Assembly: GCA_031266495.1 (NCBI GenBank)
Contig: JAISAX010000390.1
Coordinates: forward strand, 1 to 20,052
DNA length: 20,052 bases
DNA from: Opitutaceae bacterium
GTDB taxonomy: Bacteria; Verrucomicrobiota; Verrucomicrobiae; Opitutales; Opitutaceae
Direction: 5' to 3'
Program-made: the position numbers and the translations under genes
Shown here: piece by piece, positions 15,069-20,052 of the stretch
Position numbering within the stretch: the first letter of the stretch is position 1
How the letters are laid out: every line of letters starts with the position of its first letter
The notes under the pieces: model-generated
Told to the model about the DNA's origin: nothing
What the model saw: the letters and a program-made list of their open reading frames with translations, nothing else
Database searches by the model: none

Positions 15069-17342
15069 TTACACAAGCCTCCAACGGATCGTGAAGAGGG
15101 GGCGTGTGCTGATGTCTTGCATCAGTTTGCCCTCTATCGCCGCGATCAGCTCGTCGCGCTGCCGATCCACCTGATCCTGCGCCTCGAACAGGGAGCGGCG
15201 CTTTTCGTTGCGGGTGCCTTCGAGAGCGCGGATGCGCTTTTGCGCGGCGAGTTTGGTCTCCAGCGTGAGAGCTGTGGTGGCTTCGCGGCGGGATTCCCTG
15301 ATCTGGCGGTCGAGTTCCTTGATTTCTCGTTCGAGTCCGAGCTTCAGGTCGTCGGACCACGCTTCGAGCTTGGCGGCCTCGGCGTCGAAGAAGCCGGCGT
15401 TGCGTTCGGAGATGGAGCGTTGGATTTGAGCCTCACACGAAGCCACGAAGTCACGAAGGAGAGAGTTCTGTTGTTCCGGAATCTTTGTGGCTTCGTGGCT
15501 TTGTGTGAGGTCTGAAACGATCCGCTCCGGCACCGTGAGCAGACGGGCGGCGGCGGTTTCATCGAGAGGCGTGCCGTCGTCGGTGACGCCCGCAATGATG
15601 AGGTGATCCTCGGCTTGATCGAGCGACTCGACGGTGAACCGGGAAACGGAGAGCCAGCCCGATTGGCCAACCAGCGGTTCCAGCGCGCTGATAATGCCTT
15701 CGTGGTCGCCGTAAGAGAAGGCGACTTCCGCGACCGGAAGCTCGCGAGCCTTGGCCTGCGCGAGCACGGCTTCGGCGAGCGAACAGAACTGGAGGTTGAT
15801 GCCCTCCGCACCCGCCTCGGTGGCGATCATGATCGTGCCTTCCTCGCGGAAATAATCCACGAGGGCGGAGCGCATGTCGGCGGTCCGCGAGCCGGTGACC
15901 CGGTCGGTGCCTTCGTGACGCTCCAGCCAGCGGACGTAGATTTCTTTGGAGCGGTCATCGGTGTTGGAGCCGTTGAACAGCACGATGCCCGAGGCCCACG
16001 GGCTCCCGGAGAGGACGCGCAGCAGGTAGCTTTGCGTGCGCTTCGACTCGGTGAAGATGATGGCTTTTTGCGGAGCCGGAGGAGACATGCCCGCCATGCG
16101 GGCGAAGCCGGCTTCGAGCGCCTTGAGCAGGGCCTTGCCCTTGGCATTGGACGTGATCGACGTGGCGAGGGCGGCGAAGGCTTCGAGATCGGTGATTTCC
16201 TGGGCCAGCGCGGCGCGGTCCGCGTCCGACAAGGGCGTGGCGCCGGCCTCCTCGCCCCACTCCTCGGCGGTTTCGTCGAGAGCTTCGTAATCGGCGTCGA
16301 GTTCGTCCTCCAGCGAGGTCGCTGGCTCCTCGCGACGGAGCTGGGTTTTGAGCCGCTGGATGATGGAATTGAGCGCGCCGGCAATCGCGAAGGTGGACGA
16401 CGCAAGCAGCTTTCGCAGCACCAACGTCATCAGCGAACGCTGGCTGGCGGGCAGCGCCATGAGGTTGTCGCGGCGCAGATAATCGGAGACGAGTGCGTAG
16501 AGACGATCTTCGCTTTCCTCGGGGGTAAACTCCTCCACCAGGGGAAGGCGTTTCGTGTAGGGCACGTAGGCCGTGACCTGACGGCGAAGCGTGCGGTGGC
16601 AGATGGATTTCAGGCGCTCTTTCAGTGTCTGGAAAATCTGCTCCTGGTTCAAATTGGCAAACTGCTCGCGGAAACTCTTCAGGTCGCCGAAAGCGTGTTC
16701 GTCGATGAAGCTGACGAGGCCGAAGAGTTCGAGAAGCGAGTTTTGCAACGGCGTGGCCGTGAGCAGCAGCTTGTGCTTTTCGACCAATGCCTGCTTGAGG
16801 ACATTGGCAATGATGTTGGACGGCTTGTAAACGTTGCGCAGACGGTGGGCTTCGTCGATGACGACAATATCCCACGGCAGGGCATGGATGTCGGACGCCT
16901 TGTTGCGGGCGAACTGGTAGGAGCAGATGACGATGGAGTCCTTGGTTTCGAAGGGGCGAAACCGGCCCGCACGGATGGCGGCGTTGTAGGACTTGGATTC
17001 GAGGATCGTGGCGGGCAGGAAAAACTTCTCTGCAAGCTCCTGATGCCACTGCTTGCGAAGATTGGACAGCGTGATGATGAGGATGCGCCGTTTGCGCTCC
17101 GCCCACTTTTGGGAAATAACCAATCCCGCCTCGATGGTCTTCCCCAAGCCGACTTCGTCGGCGAGCAAAGCGCCTTTGGACAGCGGCGAGTGGAACGCGA
17201 ATAGGGCAGCGTCCACCTGATGCGGGTTGAGATCGACCTGCGCGCCCGCGACGGCTCCCGCGAGCTTTTCCGCGCTGTCAGAGGAGCATCGTCTGGTCAG
17301 CTCATAGGCGAAAAATTGAGCTTGGTAGTCGGTCAAAATCAT
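15069..17342 (-). CDS. SNF2-type helicase with probable internal deletion of motif VI
   Basis: A 757-residue SNF2/HepA-like superfamily-2 protein. Present: Q-motif region LNPHQVDAALF (about 38-48), Walker A DEVGLGKT (62-69), Walker B DEAH (163-166), LTATP (194-198), KAIIFTESKRTQSYLLRVL (426-444) and motif V-like IATEAGAEGINLQFCSL (506-522). Family members continue from here into a VNYDLPWNPQR-like segment and the motif VI QRIGRxxRxGQ. In this protein SL at 521-522 is followed directly by AEAVLAQAKARELP, which normally lies some 250 or more residues further on. The C-terminal accessory domain (EDHLIIAGVTDDG, 579-590; long basic coiled coil 650-740; PLFTIRW) is kept. It is open throughout but probably cannot work as a normal translocase. 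Residues about 611-638 come from a palindromic repeat. First gene of the minus-strand island. Confidence 0.85.
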   Translation of the reverse strand: MILTDYQAQFFAYELTRRCSSDSAEKLAGAVAGAQVDLNPHQVDAALFAFHSPLSKGALLADEVGLGKTIEAGLVISQKWAERKRRILIITLSNLRKQWHQELAEKFFLPATILESKSYNAAIRAGRFRPFETKDSIVICSYQFARNKASDIHALPWDIVVIDEAHRLRNVYKPSNIIANVLKQALVEKHKLLLTATPLQNSLLELFGLVSFIDEHAFGDLKSFREQFANLNQEQIFQTLKERLKSICHRTLRRQVTAYVPYTKRLPLVEEFTPEESEDRLYALVSDYLRRDNLMALPASQRSLMTLVLRKLLASSTFAIAGALNSIIQRLKTQLRREEPATSLEDELDADYEALDETAEEWGEEAGATPLSDADRAALAQEITDLEAFAALATSITSNAKGKALLKALEAGFARMAGMSPPAPQKAIIFTESKRTQSYLLRVLSGSPWASGIVLFNGSNTDDRSKEIYVRWLERHEGTDRVTGSRTADMRSALVDYFREEGTIMIATEAGAEGINLQFCSLAEAVLAQAKARELPVAEVAFSYGDHEGIISALEPLVGQSGWLSVSRFTVESLDQAEDHLIIAGVTDDGTPLDETAAARLLTVPERIVSDLTQSHEATKIPEQQNSLLRDFVASCEAQIQRSISERNAGFFDAEAAKLEAWSDDLKLGLEREIKELDRQIRESRREATTALTLETKLAAQKRIRALEGTRNEKRRSLFEAQDQVDRQRDELIAAIEGKLMQDISTRPLFTIRWRLV
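15431..15510. repeat. Palindromic MITE/REP-like insertion, in frame in helicase
   Basis: A 28-base left arm (15431-15458, starting CCTCACACGAAGCCACGAAG) pairs with the right arm 15483-15510 at 25 of 28 positions; all three differences are transitions that still allow G-U pairing in RNA. The 24-base centre is unpaired. The element reads through in frame and adds a segment including SHEATKIPEQQ and LRDFVASCEA. The CACGAAG/CTTCGTG words are those of a dispersed bacterial repeat I have seen in other genomes (from memory). It sits in a loop of the C-terminal region that is normally variable. Confidence 0.75.
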
Positions 17343-17737
17343 GCGGGTAGGCTCATCTTACCTAGGCGGCAAAAAGTGAGTGGATTGTGAACCTCCGTGA
17401 GTGGTATAATATCCGTTTCATGCACACCGGACGCATTCATGTTGCCACCGATCTTGGTGGCGGTGATCCGGAGCCAGAAAACATCGACGCCGGGATCAAT
17501 GGTGGAAGCGGGTTTGGCGAAGGCGGTGCGGGAGCAGGCCATGAAACGGGAGGATGTTCAAGCGAGACATTTTTTCGGGAAGCGCTCAACCTCAAATTCT
17601 TCTGATTTTGTGCCGGCGGCGGGTGATGCGCCGGTCAGCCGCCGGGTTCTTTGATCTCCCACGTGCCCGCCCGGCAGGTTGAATCACGCGCGCAGGGGTT
17701 GCCTCCGGCGGGCGCCGTGCTAGAAAGGCGGGATTTC
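17343..17737. other. 395-base gap between helicase and membrane-protein gene
   Basis: No convincing gene. Short open frames on both strands (for example 17420-17605 plus and 17339-17542 minus) resemble nothing I know and overlap each other. The gap must hold the promoter of the minus-strand island and that of the plus-strand membrane protein. Visible structures: the GTGAGTGG direct repeat next to TATAAT (17376-17410), a small hairpin GCCACC/GGTGGC (17444-17449 with 17456-17461), and an 8-bp inverted repeat CCGGCGGC/GCCGCCGG (17613-17620 with 17638-17645) without a T tract. AAAGG just before 17738 is a moderate Shine-Dalgarno for the next gene. Confidence 0.5.
17376..17410. promoter_or_regulatory. 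Direct repeat GTGAGTGG with adjacent TATAAT
   Basis: GTGAGTGG occurs at 17376-17383 and again at 17397-17404, start-to-start distance 21 bases, i.e. two helical turns. The second copy abuts a perfect plus-strand TATAAT (17405-17410); no good -35 lies at the right spacing (TTGTGA at 17385-17390 is 14 bases away), as expected for an activator- or repressor-controlled promoter. The pair is 34-62 bases upstream of the helicase ATG on the minus strand, so it may instead control the defence operon. Confidence 0.4.
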
Positions 17738-19090
17738 ATGCACACTTCCAACACCGCGGACGCACAGGCTGGTTACACACCGGGGCGGGCGGCCAGATTT
17801 TATATTCCGCTGGTCATCCAGACGGTCTCGCAAAGCCTGACCTGGCCGCTGGTCGCCTCCATCGTCTCCCACGGGAAAAACGGCGTGGTGGACATGGCCG
17901 CGCTCGCCCAGGGCCAGGCCGTGATGTTCACGCTCGGCGCGGTGGGCAGCGGCCTGCTCACCACCGGCATGGTGTTCGGGCGCGACGCGGAGGGGTTCCG
18001 CACCTTCCGCCGCCTGAACCAGTGGATGTGCGCCGGGCTCGTCGTCTTGCAGGCGCTGGCGTGCGTGCATCCGGTGGACGGCTTCATTTTTCGCGGGATG
18101 CTGGGGCTGGCGGCGCCGATGGACACGACCGCGCGCGAGGTGCTGTTCCTGAGCATCCCGATGCAGATTTTGTTTTTCGTGCGCAACATCAGCCTGGTCG
18201 CGCTCTACAACGCGCGCGACAGCGCCGGGGCCAACTGGGCCACGCTCGCGCGCATCGCGCTCACCCTCATGCTGGTGCCGTTGTTCGTGCGGCTGGGCTG
18301 GGTGGGGCATCGCATGGGCGTGCTGGCCATGACCGGGCCGGTGCTGCTCGAACTGCTGCTCACGCAATGGCTGGCGCGCCCGCACATCCGCCGCCTCGCG
18401 CCCGCCGGCGGACAACCGGCGGGGCCGGGCACGCAGTTACTGTTCACGATCCCGCTGTCCTTCGGCGGCATGTTGCTGACGACCGCCGGGCTGATGATCG
18501 GCGCGTTCATCGCGCGCGCCGCCGACCCGGCGCGGATGCTGCCGATCCATTACATCACCCTCGGCGTGATCAACCCGGTGGGCATGGCCGCGCTGCGCGT
18601 GCAGGCGGTGACGCTGGCCTTTCCGCCGCGCAACAAAAACGACCACGCGATGGCCCGCTTCGCGCTGGCGGCCGGCGGCGTGCTGGCGCTCATCCCGCTG
18701 GCCGGGCAAATCCCCGCGGTGGCGCGGTGGTATTTCGGCGGCATCCAGAGCCTTCCGCCGGAGGACATCCCGCTGGCCATGCGCGCCGCGCTGCTGCTCG
18801 CCACCCTGCCGGTCGTGCAATCCCTGCGCGGCCACGCGGAGGGGCTGGCCGCGTGGCGCCGGCGGCCCAACGCGATTCTCGCCGGGCAGGCCATGAACCT
18901 CGCGACGCTGGTTTGCGTGCTGTTCTTCACGCTGCACGCCGGCGTGCCGGGCTACCTGATGGGGGTCATCGCGATTGATGCCGCGACCTTGATGACGCTG
19001 GTCATCATACGCCTCGGCCTCGCGTGGGCGGAAATGGAAAGCACCTTCGCCGGGCGCGCCCCGCGCGGGATGCCCGGCCCGGAGGGTTGA
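17738..19090 (+). CDS. Multi-pass membrane protein, MATE/MOP-exporter-like
   Basis: A 450-residue, strongly hydrophobic protein with roughly ten to twelve membrane segments, starting MHTSNTADAQAGYTPGRAAR and entering the membrane at about residue 21. Segments include VMFTLGAVGSGLLTTGMVFG, FSIPM-like runs around FLSIPMQILFFVRNISLVAL, LLTTAGLMIGAFIAR, and a C-terminal IAIDAATLMTLVIIRLGL. The overall layout, two halves each beginning with a long amphipathic lead-in, is that of the MATE/polysaccharide-flippase (MOP) superfamily, but I do not recognise a specific family. The frame is open from 17651, but ATG 17738, with AAAGG upstream and a sensible N-terminus, is preferred. High GC like yggS, so probably host chromosome. 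It converges with the glycosyltransferase, stops 4 bases apart, which makes a link to surface polysaccharide plausible but unproven. Confidence 0.75.
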   Translation: MHTSNTADAQAGYTPGRAARFYIPLVIQTVSQSLTWPLVASIVSHGKNGVVDMAALAQGQAVMFTLGAVGSGLLTTGMVFGRDAEGFRTFRRLNQWMCAGLVVLQALACVHPVDGFIFRGMLGLAAPMDTTAREVLFLSIPMQILFFVRNISLVALYNARDSAGANWATLARIALTLMLVPLFVRLGWVGHRMGVLAMTGPVLLELLLTQWLARPHIRRLAPAGGQPAGPGTQLLFTIPLSFGGMLLTTAGLMIGAFIARAADPARMLPIHYITLGVINPVGMAALRVQAVTLAFPPRNKNDHAMARFALAAGGVLALIPLAGQIPAVARWYFGGIQSLPPEDIPLAMRAALLLATLPVVQSLRGHAEGLAAWRRRPNAILAGQAMNLATLVCVLFFTLHAGVPGYLMGVIAIDAATLMTLVIIRLGLAWAEMESTFAGRAPRGMPGPEG

Positions 19091-19094
19091 CCGG

Positions 19095-20052
19095 TCACGC
19101 CGCGCCGCGGCGTTCCAAAAGCCGCTCGAAAAGCCGGAGATGGGCGGCGCACCGGGCGGCGGGGGAGAAGTGTTCGCGGGCGTGGGCGGCGACACGGGCG
19201 GACTCACGGGCGCGGCGGGCGGGGTCGCGCATGAGCGGGAGGAGCGCGGCGAGAAAGGCGTCCGCGTCGCAGGGCGGAACGGTGAGGCCGCCGCACTCGG
19301 CCACGCCGCCGACGGCGCAGGCCACGGAGGGAAGGCCGTGCGCGTGGGCTTCGACGAGGAAGTTGGGGAGGGATTCGCGGGTCGAGGCGAGGAGCGCGAT
19401 GTCGGCGGCCCGGTAGAGCGGCGTCGGATCGGCTTGGAAACCGGTGAAACGCACGCGCCCGGCGAGGCCGAGGCGGACGGCGAGCGCCTCGCAGGGGGCG
19501 CGTTCGGGGCCGTCGCCGGCGAGCCAGAGCTGCCAGTCGGGGATTTCACTTAAGAAAACTAGAGGAATGGGGAATGAATAATGGAGGCCGGCGCGTTCGG
19601 GGTGCTCCGGGCGCGGGAGGCGGGCGGCGAGTTCGATGAGCGCGCGGTGGTTTTTCTCGGGGCGGAACATCGCCACGCAAAGCAGGATGAGGGGGCGGGG
19701 AGCGGGGGCGTTGAGGCCGGAGCAGCCGGAGCCGGGAGTGGATGATGAAGGCGCGCGGGCGGAGGTATTGCGGCGCGGAGCGCCGTCCACGGGCGGGACG
19801 CCCGTGCCCCTTTTTTCCGCGGGCGGGACGCTTGTGGTTCTTTCGTCCACGGGCGGGACGTCCGGGCCGCCGGGCGGGAAAACGACGGCGTTGTGGATGA
19901 CGGTGATTTTTTCGGCGGGGAGCGCGTGGCGGTCGGCGAGGATGCGGGCGGCTTCGCGGCTGTTGGCGATGGTGTGGCGCGAGGCGTGGAGCGAGCGGAC
20001 GCAGGCGCGCGGGAGTTCCTTGCCGGTGCGCATGGTGGTGATGACGGCGGCG
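19095..20052 (-). CDS. Glycosyltransferase, GT4-like (5' end outside window)
   Basis: The frame is open to the right edge (it reads AAVITTMRTGKELPR across 20033), so the N-terminal acceptor-binding domain continues outside the window and the ATG at 20033 is unlikely to be the start. What remains is the Rossmann-like donor domain of a GT-B, family-4-type enzyme: ASRHTIANSREAARIL, ITVIHNAV, ILLCVAMFRPEKNH (first strand and loop), LWLAGDGPERA, VRFTGFQADPTPLYRAADIAL and the EX7E motif in ESLPNFLVEA with HGLPSVA. Sugar and acceptor are unknown; cell-surface polysaccharide or lipopolysaccharide is typical. About 100 bases of GC-rich repeats (19770-19870) are read in frame between the HNAV and ILLCVAMF segments, adding a proline-rich linker. 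A second insert-like segment (LHYSFPIPLVFLSEIPDW) lies before the AGDGPE motif. Confidence 0.88.
   Translation of the reverse strand, partial: AAVITTMRTGKELPRACVRSLHASRHTIANSREAARILADRHALPAEKITVIHNAVVFPPGGPDVPPVDERTTSVPPAEKRGTGVPPVDGAPRRNTSARAPSSSTPGSGCSGLNAPAPRPLILLCVAMFRPEKNHRALIELAARLPRPEHPERAGLHYSFPIPLVFLSEIPDWQLWLAGDGPERAPCEALAVRLGLAGRVRFTGFQADPTPLYRAADIALLASTRESLPNFLVEAHAHGLPSVACAVGGVAECGGLTVPPCDADAFLAALLPLMRDPARRARESARVAAHAREHFSPAARCAAHLRLFERLLERRGAA
19770..19868. repeat. Tandem GC-rich palindromic repeats inside glycosyltransferase gene
   Basis: GCGGCGCGGAGCGCCGTC begins at 19770, followed by three related copies of the core CACGGGCGGGACGCCCGTG: about 19787-19808 (best), 19817-19837 and 19847-19868, spaced about 30 bases. 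Because the spacing is a multiple of three the copies give a periodic peptide on the minus strand (DVPPVDE, TSVPPAEK, TGVPPVDG). The same two motifs occur at 385-435, at the other end of the window. Confidence 0.7.

Noticed and set aside
15019..15069. DISARM or BREX system
   Set aside because: A SNF2 helicase with a methyltransferase suggests class 1 DISARM, but the DrmA, DrmB and DrmC partners are absent; no PglZ or BrxC-like gene is present for BREX.
15603..17204. 533-codon plus-strand open frame
   Set aside because: Complement of the helicase gene; a consequence of GC-rich codon use rather than a gene.
18437..19549. 370-codon minus-strand open frame over two genes
   Set aside because: Shadow of the membrane protein and of the glycosyltransferase in another frame; proline- and serine-rich without domains.
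1..20052. CRISPR array, tRNA or integrase marking a genomic island
   Set aside because: No regularly spaced 25-40 base repeats, no cloverleaf and no recombinase or transposase gene were seen, so island borders cannot be tied to a tRNA or att site.

Overview
The window looks like a high-GC bacterial chromosome (a hand-counted 60-base sample of the first gene is about 72% G+C). Its short GC-rich palindromic repeats, built around the core CACGGGCGGGACGCCCGTG, resemble repeats I associate with Verrucomicrobia of the Opitutaceae type. That assignment is an inference from repeat style and codon use; no rRNA or other marker gene is present.

Layout. At the left edge is a 480-base non-coding, repeat-rich stretch holding a perfect 19-bp hairpin. 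Next come two ordinary divergent chromosomal genes: a YggS-type PLP-binding protein (minus) and a LysR-family regulator (plus). From about 2.2 to 17.3 kb everything is on the minus strand and everything recognisable is a defence gene. In transcription order these are: a SNF2-type helicase; a PHP-plus-ABC/SMC-like ATPase (TrlF family); an AlbA_2/Schlafen-like ATP-binding protein; a chimeric pseudogene; a HigB-like toxin; a HigA-like antitoxin carrying an ImmA/IrrE-type zinc peptidase domain; an AIPR-family protein with a nuclease-like N-terminus; a type III Mod methyltransferase; a type III Res helicase-nuclease; and an Mrr-type endonuclease. To the right lie a 395-base gap with an operator-like direct repeat, a multi-pass membrane protein of MATE/MOP type (plus), and a convergent family-4-like glycosyltransferase (minus) that runs off the window.

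How the genes fit together. AIPR, mod and res overlap by 4 bases at each junction (ATGA, then GTGA) and mrr follows res after a short gap, so these four look like one translationally coupled unit. higB and higA overlap by 8 bases and sit directly upstream, with a palindromic operator-like site before higB. The simplest reading is that HigA autoregulates a transcript that continues through AIPR-mod-res-mrr. The helicase, TrlF and AlbA_2 genes form a second block; AlbA_2 overlaps trlF by 19 bases.

The island is visibly reshuffled. Between the two blocks lies a remnant joining the first ~68 codons of a mod gene to the C-terminus of a SNF2 helicase, and both halves have closely similar intact counterparts in this window. 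The full-length helicase itself appears to lack motif VI through an in-frame internal deletion and carries an in-frame palindromic repeat insertion. trlF contains a C9 tract that could cause on/off slippage. The best candidates for something undescribed are the HigBA-peptidase/AIPR/type III R-M/Mrr unit and the helicase-TrlF-AlbA_2 unit.
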